In this document: in pieces, positions 9,008 through 17,151 of the stretch
How the letters are laid out: each line of letters begins with the position of its first letter
How positions within the stretch are numbered: the stretch's first letter is position 1
NCBI RefSeq assembly: GCF_018390635.1
Contig: NZ_JAHBGE010000011.1
Span: 1-64,000, forward strand
DNA: 64,000 nt
Direction: 5' to 3'
DNA from: Ancylobacter lacus
Lineage (GTDB): Bacteria > Pseudomonadota > Alphaproteobacteria > Rhizobiales > Xanthobacteraceae
Position numbers and translations under genes: made by a program
The notes under the pieces: model-generated
Database searches by the model: none
What the model saw: only the letters and a program-made list of their open reading frames with translations
Told to the model about the DNA's origin: nothing

Positions 9008-10657
9008 TCACTGACGGCTCTCCTGCCGCAGCCACTGCCGCAGGATGGCGGCGGCCTGTTCCTCGTCAAAGTCGATGATCTGCTCGAGCCGTTTCTGCGG
9101 CGACCGGTTCAGCTTGCTGGTGATGTCCTCGATCAGGTTCACCGGACCGGCTGCAGCGGGCAGCACCTCCGTTCCACTCTCGGCGGTGCCGAGTTCGCCC
9201 GCGGCGCCCGCCGCCAGGAGCGCGACCTCCATGCTCTCTTCCTGCTCCGGCCGGGCCACGATGGCACGCACGGCAGGACGCAGGCCGAACCAGATGAGCA
9301 GGATGGAGACCACGAGGATGATGAGGGCGTTGAACACCGTCCCGGCCTGGCGGAGGAGGATCTGGGTCCAGTCGAGCGGCGGAATGGGCTCCATCGTGTT
9401 GCCGCCATCGGCGAAGGCGACGGCGGAAACCTTGAGCTTGTCGCCACGCTCCTTGTCGAAGCCGGACGCGGCGGCGACGAGCTGCTCGATGTCGTAGATC
9501 TGGGTCTCGACCGGCACGGCCTCCTTGCCGTCCTTGGCCTCGCCGGGCGGCGCGAGGCGGTCGCGGTTCACCAGGATCGCGATGGAGAGGCTCTGGATGG
9601 TGAAGCCCTCGCGCACGGTCTCGGTGGTGCGGGTCGAGATCTCGAAATTGGTCAGTTCCTCGCGGCGGTTGTTCTGCTCGTTGGAGTCGTTGCCGCCCGT
9701 CCCCTGGCCCTGCTGCGCCGGCAGGTTCTGCTGCACCGTGGTGGGCGGGGTCTTGCTGCGGTTCTGCGAGGTCCCGGCCTCCTTGATGACCCGCACCGAA
9801 CGCTCGGTGCGCGAGGCCGGATCGAAAGTCGTCTCGTTGGTGCGCACCTTGTCGGTGTCGAGCCGCGAGGTGACGCTGATCTCGAAATTGCCGATGCCGA
9901 GATAGGGCGTCAGGGCGCGGCGGATCTTGGCCTCGGTTTCGCGGTTGATCTGCTCCTGCACCACCACCTTCTTGCCGGCGGCCGCATTGTTGGGATCATC
10001 CCCGGAGGCGAGGATGGCGCCGTCGGTGTTGAGCACGGTCACGGCGTCGAGCTTCATGCCCGGCAGCGCCGAGGCCACGAGGTGGCGGATCGCTTCCGCC
10101 GTCGAGGAACCGTCGAGGTCCTCGGTGCGGATGACGACCGAAGCGGAGGCCTGCTGCTGGTCGCGCCGGAAGGAGCTGCGATCCGGCAGGACGATGTGGA
10201 CCCGCGCCGCCCGGATGCCCTTCATGGTCTGGATCGTGCGGGCCAGCTCGCCTTCCAGCGCCCGGACCCGGGTCACGTCCTGCATGAAGGAGGTGAGCCC
10301 CAGCGACTGCACGTCGTTGAAGAGTTCATAGCCGGAGCTGGTGCTCTGCGGCAGGCCCTTCTCGGCCAGCAGCATGCGCGCCCGCGCGGTGTCGGACGGC
10401 GCGACGAGCACCGCGGTGCCGTCGGAGCTGACGTCGAAGGAAAGCCCGGCATCCTTCAGCGCGCCGCCGATGCGGGTGACGTCCTCGCGGTTGAGATTGG
10501 CGTAGAGCGTCTCGCTGGCCGGGCGGCTGAGGTAATAGGCGCCGAGGCCGATGGTGGCGAGGACGGTGAGACCGATGAGGGCGAGGGCGACGAGGCGCCG
10601 GGCCCCCAACTGGAGCAGGTTGCTCAGGAGCATGTCGAGCTGCTGACGACCGATCAT
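9008..10657 (-). CDS. fliF: flagellar MS-ring protein FliF
   Basis: Protein of 549 residues forming the inner-membrane ring on which the motor is built. Two membrane helices (about 20-40 and 440-460) flank a periplasmic part with the ring-building motifs, including SLGLTSFMQDVTRVRALEGE and ARVHIVLPD. The C-terminal tail is the FliG-binding segment. It heads the fliF-fliH-motB-motC-fliK-transglycosylase series, in which junctions overlap or lie within 4 bases. The gap upstream holds a 12-bp perfect hairpin and a shared flagellar motif. Confidence 0.96.
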   Translation of the reverse strand: MIGRQQLDMLLSNLLQLGARRLVALALIGLTVLATIGLGAYYLSRPASETLYANLNREDVTRIGGALKDAGLSFDVSSDGTAVLVAPSDTARARMLLAEKGLPQSTSSGYELFNDVQSLGLTSFMQDVTRVRALEGELARTIQTMKGIRAARVHIVLPDRSSFRRDQQQASASVVIRTEDLDGSSTAEAIRHLVASALPGMKLDAVTVLNTDGAILASGDDPNNAAAGKKVVVQEQINRETEAKIRRALTPYLGIGNFEISVTSRLDTDKVRTNETTFDPASRTERSVRVIKEAGTSQNRSKTPPTTVQQNLPAQQGQGTGGNDSNEQNNRREELTNFEISTRTTETVREGFTIQSLSIAILVNRDRLAPPGEAKDGKEAVPVETQIYDIEQLVAAASGFDKERGDKLKVSAVAFADGGNTMEPIPPLDWTQILLRQAGTVFNALIILVVSILLIWFGLRPAVRAIVARPEQEESMEVALLAAGAAGELGTAESGTEVLPAAAGPVNLIEDITSKLNRSPQKRLEQIIDFDEEQAAAILRQWLRQESRQ

Positions 10658-10713
10658 GGGTCTTTTCGCTCCGAGACGTCGCCGTCATGGCGATCAATGT
10701 GGTCAGAGAGAGA

Positions 10714-10752
10714 GGCGGACGCTCCGGGTGGGGGCGACCTGGAGCGTCCGCC
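10714..10752 (-). repeat. 12-bp perfect inverted repeat in the fliF leader
   Basis: GGCGGACGCTCC (10714-10725) and GGAGCGTCCGCC (10741-10752) are perfect complements around a 15-base loop, 57 bases upstream of the fliF ATG. On the minus strand the hairpin is followed by a pyrimidine tract, TCTCTCTCTG. A second, outer repeat (CGTCATGGCG at 10683-10692 with CGCCATGACG at 10749-10758) would compete with it. The 328-base gap 10658-10985 holds no gene. Besides this repeat it contains the motif at 10869-10879 and the flagellin terminator. Confidence 0.65.
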
Positions 10753-10868
10753 ATGACGCCGCCGCCGCCCCGGGGTGAGGAGGGCCTGGCGACGGGGCAG
10801 CGCGGGGGCAGCCGCGACGGCGGTGGTCGGGCTGAGGACCACCGTGCCCAGCCCCACCATCCCGCGAT

Positions 10869-10879
10869 GAGCTTGCACG
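10869..10879 (-). promoter_or_regulatory. flagellar promoter motif CGWGCAAGCTT, site B
   Basis: The minus strand reads CGTGCAAGCTC, one mismatch to the consensus, 212 bases upstream of the fliF start and just past the flagellin terminator. It is therefore placed to act on fliF. The role is inferred from recurrence. Confidence 0.4.
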
Positions 10880-10900
10880 GGGATTGCGCGGCCTCGGGCC

Positions 10901-10935
10901 AGAAAGAAAAAGGCCACGCTCCGAGGAGCGTGGCC
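10901..10935 (-). terminator. intrinsic terminator of the flagellin gene
   Basis: GGCCACGCTCC (10912-10922) pairs perfectly with GGAGCGTGGCC (10925-10935). On the minus strand the hairpin is followed at once by TTTTTCTTTCT. It begins 50 bases past the flagellin stop and is the clearest Rho-independent terminator in the window. It fits a strongly expressed single-gene transcript. Confidence 0.88.
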
Positions 10936-10985
10936 CAGTGCGCCTTGGCGGCGGGGTAGACACGAGGGAGTTCGCTGCTGACGGA

Positions 10986-12239
10986 TCAGCCGCGGAACAG
11001 GGTCAGAACGCTCTGCGAGCTGGAGTTGGCGATGCCCAGCGACTGAACGGCGAGCTGCTGCTGAGTCTGCAGCGCCTTCAGCTTGGTCGACTCCTCTTCC
11101 ATGTTCGCGTCAACGAGCGCGCCGATGGCGCGGTTGTTGGCGTCCTGGAGGGACTGCACGAAGTTCGACTGCGACTCGATACGGCTCGAGGTCGAACCCA
11201 GGGTGGTCGAAGCTTCGGTGAGGTCCGTGAGGGCCGAATCGACGATCGAGGTGTAGTTCGCCAGCTTGGCCAGGTCGGCCTTGCTCGCGGAGAGGCCCGA
11301 GATATCGATGTCCGCCACCGAGCTCACGGTCGCGACGCCCTCGGAGGTCGCCGCCACGCGGGACTTGTCGAGAATGCCGAGACTGTTGGTGCCCGAGGCG
11401 CCCAGCGAGTTCTTCAGCGCCAGCACGGCGCCGTTCAGGGCGGTCTTCTTGGAGGCTTCGGCCGTGGCGATGGCCGAGTCCTTGGTGTTCTTCGCGGTGG
11501 CATAGGCGGTGTCGCGGGTGGCGACAGCCGCCGCGTCCATCGCGCTGCCGGCGAAGGCGGTGTCCGCCGCGGCGACGGCCGTGTCATAGGCGGTCGTGGC
11601 CGTGGTGGAGGCCGTGGAGAAGGCGGTGTCGGCGGTGGTCTTGGCGGTCGAATAGGTCGCCGAGGCCGTCGTCACCGCAGCAGCGACCGCCGTGTGCACG
11701 GTGGTGTTGCTGTCGTACAGCTTGAAGCTGCTGGTATCGATGTCGATCGTGTCCACCTGCACGGCGTCGCCGGTGCGGGAGAACGACGCCACCATCGACT
11801 TGGTCGCGTTGTAGTTGGCAGCGCTGGAGTCGACCGACAGCCAGTTGGAACCGGAGATGACGGTGCTGTTCGCGTTGCTCTTGATCTGGCTGAGCAGGCT
11901 GGTGATTTCAGTCTGCAGCTTCTTGCGGTCCGCGTCGGGAGACGCCGCCGTGATCAGCTTTTCCTTGACCTTCTGGAGAGCGGTGCGCGCGGTGTCGAGA
12001 CCGGTGTTGACGGTGTCGACGGAAGACTTGGCGAGGCCGAGAGAGTCCTTCACCGCGCCGAGCGCGCCGTTGTCCGAACGGGTCGTGGTAGCGATCGACC
12101 AGTAGGCCGCGTTGTCGGCCGCCGAATTGACGCGGAGACCGGTGGAAACGTGGTTGTTGGTCTGGTCGAGGCTGGAATTGATCGTCCGCAGGGTCTGGAG
12201 AGCGACCATGGAGGACGAATTGGTCATCAGGCTGGTCAT
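10986..12239 (-). CDS. flagellin with Ala/Thr-rich repeat in the variable region
   Basis: Filament subunit of 417 residues. Conserved D0/D1 helices are at both ends: N-terminal SSSMVALQTLRTINSSL and GLRVNSAADNAAYWSIAT, C-terminal DANMEEESTKLKALQTQQ and SSQSVLTLF. The variable middle includes a stretch (about 180-265) of degenerate Ala/Thr/Asp repeats (DTAxxxAxxT pattern) expected to be helical. It is flanked by fliP and fliF and has its own leader (about 280 bases) and terminator. FlaF and FlbT, encoded at 31175-31925, are the usual alphaproteobacterial controllers of flagellin secretion and translation. It is the only flagellin gene in the window. Confidence 0.95.
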   Translation of the reverse strand: MTSLMTNSSSMVALQTLRTINSSLDQTNNHVSTGLRVNSAADNAAYWSIATTTRSDNGALGAVKDSLGLAKSSVDTVNTGLDTARTALQKVKEKLITAASPDADRKKLQTEITSLLSQIKSNANSTVISGSNWLSVDSSAANYNATKSMVASFSRTGDAVQVDTIDIDTSSFKLYDSNTTVHTAVAAAVTTASATYSTAKTTADTAFSTASTTATTAYDTAVAAADTAFAGSAMDAAAVATRDTAYATAKNTKDSAIATAEASKKTALNGAVLALKNSLGASGTNSLGILDKSRVAATSEGVATVSSVADIDISGLSASKADLAKLANYTSIVDSALTDLTEASTTLGSTSSRIESQSNFVQSLQDANNRAIGALVDANMEEESTKLKALQTQQQLAVQSLGIANSSSQSVLTLFRG

Positions 12240-12402
12240 ATCGAAATGTCCCTATGAGTGAGAAAACTGGGGACATACCGGGCTTACACCGGCATGGCGG
12301 GAGCGGCATCATGCCTTTGCGGGAAGAACCGGCCCGTCTGGATCGGGGCTTCCCCTGTTCGCCTTTGGAGCGAACCAACCTGCCATGGAAATCACGATGC
12401 CC

Positions 12403-12413
12403 GAGCAAGCTTG
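12403..12413 (+). promoter_or_regulatory. flagellar promoter motif CGWGCAAGCTT, site C
   Basis: CGAGCAAGCTT, an exact match, 164 bases upstream of the flagellin start. Here the core extends to a perfect 10-bp palindrome GCAAGCTTGC, so it could be read in either direction. A second CTTGCGCC copy follows directly. The gap 12240-12522 otherwise holds only the flagellin leader and the fliP terminator. Confidence 0.5.
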
Positions 12414-12467
12414 CGCCAGGCTTGCGCCCCTCCGCACCCGGGATGACAGCGGCACCGGACGGAATCG

Positions 12468-12500
12468 AAAGGGGCGGCGCCGGACCGGCACCGCCCCTTT
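12468..12500 (-). terminator. candidate terminator after fliP
   Basis: GGGGCGG (12471-12477) pairs with CCGCCCC (12491-12497). On the minus-strand RNA the stem continues inward through a G-U pair and CCGG-type pairs to a 3-base loop, followed by UUUCG. It lies 23 bases past the fliP stop. On the plus strand the same hairpin is followed by five Ts, so it could also stop antisense transcription. Confidence 0.6.
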
Positions 12501-12522
12501 TTCCGACGAAACGGATGAGCCC

Positions 12523-13293
12523 TCAGAAGAAGGACCGCACGAGACCGCCGACCAGAAGGTTCCACCCGTCGATCAGGATGAAGAACAGGATCTTGAACGG
12601 CAGTGCGATCACCGCGGGGGGCATCATCATCATGCCCATCGACATGACCAGCGTCGCCACGATCATGTCGATGATGAGGAACGGCAACACGATCAGGAAG
12701 CCGATCTCGAAGCCGCGCCGCAGTTCGGAGATCATGAAGGCCGGGATCAGGATGCGCAGCTCGATCTTGTCCGCCGTCTCGGAAGGGGGCTGTCCGCCTT
12801 CGGCGGCAAGGTCGGCGAAGGTGCGCAGGTCCTTTTCGCGCACGTGGGCCTGCATGAACTCCCGGAACGGCTCGGCGATCTTGGCGAACGCCTCCTCCTC
12901 GCTGATCTGGTTCTGGGTGAGCGGCTGGACGCCTTCCTTCCAGGCCCGCTCGAAGGTGGGCCCCATGACGTAGAACGTCATGAAGAGCGCCAGCGAGATC
13001 ATCACCAGATTGCCCGGCGTCGATTGCAGCCCGATGCCGGAGCGCAGGAAGGACAAGGCAATGACGAAGCGGGTGAAGCTGGTCACCATGATCAGCAGCC
13101 CGGGGGCCACCGACAGCACGGTGAGGAGGGCCACCATCTGGACGATGCGGCCCGACGCCGCCGCGCCCCCGCTGTCCTGCAGGATCTGGGAGAGGCTGGG
13201 CGCGCTCTGCGCCATGGCAGGGCCGGCAAGGGCGAGGAAGACGGGGACGAGCCCAAGGCTTCCCGCCAGCCGTGGCAGGGTCGGACGGCTCAT
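12523..13293 (-). CDS. fliP: flagellar export gate protein FliP
   Basis: Protein of 256 residues in the inner-membrane FliPQR export gate. A cleavable signal peptide (residues 1-26, ending GPAMA) is followed by four membrane helices. Conserved blocks include VMISLALFMTFYVMGP, FAKIAEPFREFM and PFLIIDMIVATLVMSMGMM. The ATG at 13293 overlaps the fliL stop as ATGA; the frame remains open far upstream but is antisense noise there. FliQ and FliR, its partners, are on the opposite strand 19-22 kb away. Confidence 0.96.
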   Translation of the reverse strand: MSRPTLPRLAGSLGLVPVFLALAGPAMAQSAPSLSQILQDSGGAAASGRIVQMVALLTVLSVAPGLLIMVTSFTRFVIALSFLRSGIGLQSTPGNLVMISLALFMTFYVMGPTFERAWKEGVQPLTQNQISEEEAFAKIAEPFREFMQAHVREKDLRTFADLAAEGGQPPSETADKIELRILIPAFMISELRRGFEIGFLIVLPFLIIDMIVATLVMSMGMMMMPPAVIALPFKILFFILIDGWNLLVGGLVRSFF

Positions 13294-13799
13294 TGCACCA
13301 CCATCGTTTCGAGGACCAGTTCCTGGATCTTGCCGTCGCCGCGCTGGATCGCGCGTTCGTTGAGATCCTCGCGCAGATGCAGCAGGCCGCTGGGACCCTC
13401 GAGCTGGCTGAGGGTGACGGTGCGCAGGTAGACCACCATGTCCTCGCGGATCTGGGCGGCCGTGACGTCGGGATGGGGCAGCTCGCCCTTCTTGAAGATG
13501 ATGCCCGCCTCGAGCCGGACGAAGATGCCGCTCGGCGCCGCCAGATTGGCGATGACCGGCTTCAGCTCCTGCAGGATCGTGTCCTTGTCGGAATAGGCGA
13601 GCTTCTCGGCTTCGGAGGCCGGCGGCTCTGCCTTCGTCTTTTCCGCGACGATCTGCTCGACCGTCGAGGCGAGCTTGATGCCGAGACCGCCGCCCGTTCC
13701 CGCCGACAGCAGCGTCAGGACGAGGAGCGCCAGGATGACGCTGCCGGCGCCGCTGCGGCTCGGCGCCGGTTCGGCCTTGGCAATGGGAGCCTTCGCCAT
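13290..13799 (-). CDS. fliL: flagellar basal-body stator-associated protein FliL
   Basis: Protein of 169 residues: short cytoplasmic tail, one membrane helix (about 19-42) and a periplasmic FliL domain with the typical ending REDLNERAI...KIQELVLETMVVQ. FliL rings surround the stator units and raise torque. It follows flgH after 155 bases of GC-rich sequence in which no gene or clear signal is seen, and is translationally linked to fliP. Confidence 0.92.
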   Translation of the reverse strand: MAKAPIAKAEPAPSRSGAGSVILALLVLTLLSAGTGGGLGIKLASTVEQIVAEKTKAEPPASEAEKLAYSDKDTILQELKPVIANLAAPSGIFVRLEAGIIFKKGELPHPDVTAAQIREDMVVYLRTVTLSQLEGPSGLLHLREDLNERAIQRGDGKIQELVLETMVVQ

Positions 13800-13954
13800 G
13801 GATGTCCACTCTTCTCAAAACGGCGCCGCGGCCGGGAGCCTGCGCGGGCTCCTGGCCCGCTGCCGGCGTTCCGCCCGGCGACCGCCGGCATGGGAGGCGG
13901 CGGGGGCGGTGTTGGCGGGGGCGAAGATGTTCCGCCCGGCGATGTCGAGCCGGT

Positions 13955-14680
13955 TCACCACGGCGCCACGACGTCATAGATGCGCTGGCCCCAGGCCGGC
14001 TGCTGGAAGTCGTTCAGGCGGCCGCGGCCGGCATAGGAGATGCGGGCCTCGGCGATCTTCTCGTAGGGGATGATGTTCTGGCCGGTGATGTCGAGCGGGT
14101 TCACCATGCCGGCGATGTTCAGCACGCGGACCTCGTAATTGACGAGGATCTCCTGCGACCCGCTGATCATCAGGTTGCCGTTCGGCAGAACGTCGGTCAC
14201 CACCGCCGCCACCGACAGCTTCAGCTTTTCGGAGCGGTCGATATTGCCCTTGCCCTTGGTGCTGGTGTCGGAATTGATGTCGAGATTGGCATCCGCCTTG
14301 GCGTCGGAGCCGGACCAGCCGAAGCCCGAGGCCGAACCGTCGAGACCGATGCCGGCCTTGGACTTCGCCGCGCGCGAACGCTCGGTCGCGTTGTCGAACT
14401 GGGCCTGGTCGTTCATCTGGATGGTCACGGTCAGCACGTCGCCAACCCGCGTCGCCCGCACCGTGCGGTAGATGCTCTGGGTGTTCTGGTCCCAGATGGA
14501 GCCGAAGCTGCGCTTGGCCGGCGCCTGGAAGGCGATCGGGATCGGGTCGGTCTGCGGCTCGATGCCGTAGCCGACCGGAGTCAGGGACGGGCCGTTGGCC
14601 AGGCTGTCATACTTGTCGGTCTGGCAACCGGCGAGGGCAAGCGCGGACAGGGCGGCGAGGCTGAGCGTGAGACGGCTCAT
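13955..14680 (-). CDS. flgH: flagellar L-ring lipoprotein FlgH
   Basis: Outer-membrane ring protein of 241 residues. The lipoprotein signal ends in LALAGC (Cys about residue 19). The mature protein has the FlgH core: SIWDQNTQSIYRTVRATRVGDVLTV, split by a Ser/Gly/Asp-rich loop, then NGNLMISGSQEILVNYEV and GMVNPLDITGQN. The start overlaps the motE stop by 4 bases. It acts with FlgI as bushing for the rod. Confidence 0.96.
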   Translation of the reverse strand: MSRLTLSLAALSALALAGCQTDKYDSLANGPSLTPVGYGIEPQTDPIPIAFQAPAKRSFGSIWDQNTQSIYRTVRATRVGDVLTVTIQMNDQAQFDNATERSRAAKSKAGIGLDGSASGFGWSGSDAKADANLDINSDTSTKGKGNIDRSEKLKLSVAAVVTDVLPNGNLMISGSQEILVNYEVRVLNIAGMVNPLDITGQNIIPYEKIAEARISYAGRGRLNDFQQPAWGQRIYDVVAPW

Positions 14681-15435
14681 GATGATTTCCCATCGGCAGG
14701 CGTGCGGCGGGCGATGCCGACCATGGTGCCGGTCAGGCGTGCGGCCCGGGCGGGGTCCATCTCGTTGAGGATCGCGCTCGCGACACGCGGGCTGAGCTTG
14801 GCGAGGATGGCGGCGGCGGGGTCATCCCCCATGGCCGACATCTGGGCGGCGGCGGCGTCGGGGCGCATCTGCGAGAAGACGGCGATGACCGCACCATCCG
14901 CCCGCTTCAGGAACTCCTCGCGGCGGGTCAGCCAGGCCTCGTACTCGGCCCGCTTGGCCTCGAGCTTGGCGAGACGCTCCTCGATGTCCTTTTCCATCGC
15001 GCTGAGCGCCGCCTTCTGGCGGGCAAAGCGGGCATCGCTGAGGGCATCGGCGATGCTGCGGCAGTATTGGGCGGCGTTTTCCTCGACCCCGGCGGGATCA
15101 CCGCCCGGCGCCGCGCCGGCGGCCAGAGCCGCGGCCGGCGCTCCGCCCGCGTCCTGGGCACGGGCTTCGCCGGGCACGAGGAAGCTGCCGAGCAGGATCG
15201 CCATCACCAGCCCCAGCATCCCGGGCACGGGGGAATCCGGGTGGAGCGGCAGCACCGGGGCGTCCTCCGGCGACGAGGCGGCGGGGCGCGGCTGGTAGCG
15301 CCAGGAGTCGTCCTCCTCGACCTCCTCGGCAGGCGTTTCGGCCCCGAGCCGCAGAAGCGCGGCGGCGATGAAGCCCATGCACCCGCCGGCCATGTAGACG
15401 AAGAGGTAAGGCAGCAGGTTGAGAACGGTGGTCAT
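14677..15435 (-). CDS. motE: MotE-family MotC chaperone with extra N-terminal membrane segment
   Basis: Protein of 252 residues. The C-terminal half has a coiled coil (about 125-180) followed by a MgtE-N-like module with MRPDAAAAQMSAM and ILAKLSPRVASAILNEMDP, which is the MotE signature. In rhizobia MotE is a periplasmic chaperone for MotC. A signal-peptide-like helix ending GEARA is at about 73-94. Unusually, about 70 residues with another hydrophobic helix (about 1-30) precede it in the same frame. ATG at 15435 has GGGAGAA in front; GTG at 15465, overlapping the flgI stop, is possible. An internal ATG at 15219 would give a classic MotE but lacks a ribosome site. Confidence 0.78.
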   Translation of the reverse strand: MTTVLNLLPYLFVYMAGGCMGFIAAALLRLGAETPAEEVEEDDSWRYQPRPAASSPEDAPVLPLHPDSPVPGMLGLVMAILLGSFLVPGEARAQDAGGAPAAALAAGAAPGGDPAGVEENAAQYCRSIADALSDARFARQKAALSAMEKDIEERLAKLEAKRAEYEAWLTRREEFLKRADGAVIAVFSQMRPDAAAAQMSAMGDDPAAAILAKLSPRVASAILNEMDPARAARLTGTMVGIARRTPADGKSS

Positions 15436-15461
15436 GCTGGGTTCTCCCGGGAACGTACCGG

Positions 15462-16559
15462 TCACTGGACGACGAGTTCGGCCTGGAGCGCGCCGGATGT
15501 CTTGATGGCCTGAAGGACGGAGATGATGTCGCTGGGCTTCATGCCCATGCGATTGAGGCCCTGGACGAGCGTCTGCAGGTCGGTGCCCCGCACGATGGAG
15601 AGGTACCCACCCGCTTCCTCGGCCTGCACGTCCGTGCGCGGAACCACGGTGGTCCGCCCGTCCGAGAAGGGCTCCGGCTGCGACACGATGGGCGTTTCGG
15701 TGACGCGGACCGTCAGGTTGCCCTGCGTCACCGCGACCGTGGAAATCTGCACGTTCCGGCCGATCACCACGGTGCCGGACCTCTGGTCCACCACCACCCG
15801 CGCCGGTGTATCCGGGTCCACCGTCAGTTCCCCGATGCTGGCGAGGAACCGCGTCGGGCTGAACCGGGCGGGACGGCGCACCACGACGGTGCGGAAGTCG
15901 CGCTCCTGCGCCAGCGGGCCGACACCCTTGGAGGGGTAGCGCTGGTTGATCGCGTCCGCGATGCGGGTGGCCGTGGTGTAGTCCGGGTTGTTCAGCTCGA
16001 GCACATATTCGCCGAGTTCGGCGAGCTGGCCGGGCACCGGCCGTTCGACAAGGGCGCCGTTCGGGATGCGGCCCGAGGTGGGCACGCCCTGGGTCAGGCT
16101 TTCGGCCTGGCCTTCGACCACGAAACCCGTCACCACGATCTGGCCCTGGGCGACGGCATAGGTCTGCCCGTCGCTGCTGTTGAGCTGCGTCACCAGCAGG
16201 GTTCCGCCCTTGAGCGAGGAGGCATCGCCCAGCGAGGCGATGCTGACATCGACCCGGGAGCCGACGCCGGCGAAGGCCGGCAGATTGGCCGTCACCGCCA
16301 CCGCCGCGACGTTGCGCGCCCGCAGCGGCACCCGCGTGCTGATGCCCATGCGGTCCAGCATCGACTGCAGGGTCTGCTCGGTGAAGGGCGCGTTGCGCAG
16401 CGTATCGCCGGTGCCCTGAAGGCCGATGACGAGACCGTAGCCGAGGAGCTGGTTGTCGCGCACGCCCTGCACGCTCGAAATGTCCTTGATCCGCGTCGCG
16501 GCGTCGGCTGGCAGCGCGGAGATGACAAGGGCGAGGAGGAGAAGGAGGGCGCGCATCAC
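15462..16559 (-). CDS. flgI: flagellar P-ring protein FlgI
   Basis: Periplasmic ring protein of 365 residues. A signal peptide (about 1-20) is followed by the FlgI start RIKDISSVQGVRDNQLLGYG and further conserved blocks GLQGTGDTLRN, SLKGGTLLVTQLNSSDG and the C-terminal LVQGLNRMGMKPSDIISVLQ. It overlaps flgA by 4 bases. FlgA (next upstream) is its periplasmic assembly chaperone. Confidence 0.97.
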   Translation of the reverse strand: MMRALLLLLALVISALPADAATRIKDISSVQGVRDNQLLGYGLVIGLQGTGDTLRNAPFTEQTLQSMLDRMGISTRVPLRARNVAAVAVTANLPAFAGVGSRVDVSIASLGDASSLKGGTLLVTQLNSSDGQTYAVAQGQIVVTGFVVEGQAESLTQGVPTSGRIPNGALVERPVPGQLAELGEYVLELNNPDYTTATRIADAINQRYPSKGVGPLAQERDFRTVVVRRPARFSPTRFLASIGELTVDPDTPARVVVDQRSGTVVIGRNVQISTVAVTQGNLTVRVTETPIVSQPEPFSDGRTTVVPRTDVQAEEAGGYLSIVRGTDLQTLVQGLNRMGMKPSDIISVLQAIKTSGALQAELVVQ

Positions 16560-17137
16560 TGGAAACCCACCTTCACGCTGCCATCGGCCTGCACCACGCC
16601 GGTGACCATCTGTCCGGTGTCGGCATTCTTCAGGCGGATGGTGGCGCCGAGCACGCCGTTCTCCAGCGGCACGCCGACCGCGGTGATGCGGAGGCCGTCC
16701 TGCTCGAAGCGGATCTGGGTCGCGGTGCCGCGGACCACGAGCTTGGGCTCGGTCACGGCGTTCACCGGGACCGGCACATCCGGCCCCAGCACCCGCTTGG
16801 CCACCTTGCCGGTGAGCTGCTCGCGGCGCGTGGCGATGGGATAGCGGTTCGCGACCGACGCCGGGAACGGCTTTTCGGTGATCATGCCTTCGCTGATGAT
16901 CTCCCCGGGGGCGATCGAGGTGACGAGGACGGGCAGCGTCAGCGTCAGCCCCGCGGCCGCCTCGGGAACGGCGACGTTCGCCGGGCTCGCCGCGGCATCC
17001 GGCATCGCCGCCGCGACGGGCGGCACGTAGGGAAACACGGGAAAGGCGGTTCCGGCGTCCTGCGCCGGCACCGCGCCTGTCGAAAGGGCGAGCGCCAGCA
17101 CCGCGGCGAGGGCCGCGCCGGTCATCGAGCGAAGCAT
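16556..17137 (-). CDS. flgA: P-ring assembly chaperone FlgA
   Basis: Exported protein of 193 residues. A signal peptide (about 1-25) precedes two SAF-like domains. The C-terminal one has VRGTATQIRFEQDGLRITAVG and ends NADTGQMVTGVVQADGSVKV, typical of FlgA. It lies between flgG (14 bases upstream) and flgI (4-base overlap), the standard order in rhizobia. Confidence 0.9.
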   Translation of the reverse strand: MLRSMTGAALAAVLALALSTGAVPAQDAGTAFPVFPYVPPVAAAMPDAAASPANVAVPEAAAGLTLTLPVLVTSIAPGEIISEGMITEKPFPASVANRYPIATRREQLTGKVAKRVLGPDVPVPVNAVTEPKLVVRGTATQIRFEQDGLRITAVGVPLENGVLGATIRLKNADTGQMVTGVVQADGSVKVGFQ

Positions 17138-17151
17138 CGAGGCGGTCCTTG

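Noticed and set aside
12405-12419. Sigma-54-like TGGCGC/TTGC element upstream of flagellin (minus strand)
   Set aside because: The GG and GC elements are 9 rather than 10 bases apart, which is incompatible with a working -24/-12 promoter. The sequence is better explained by the shared AAGCTT motif.
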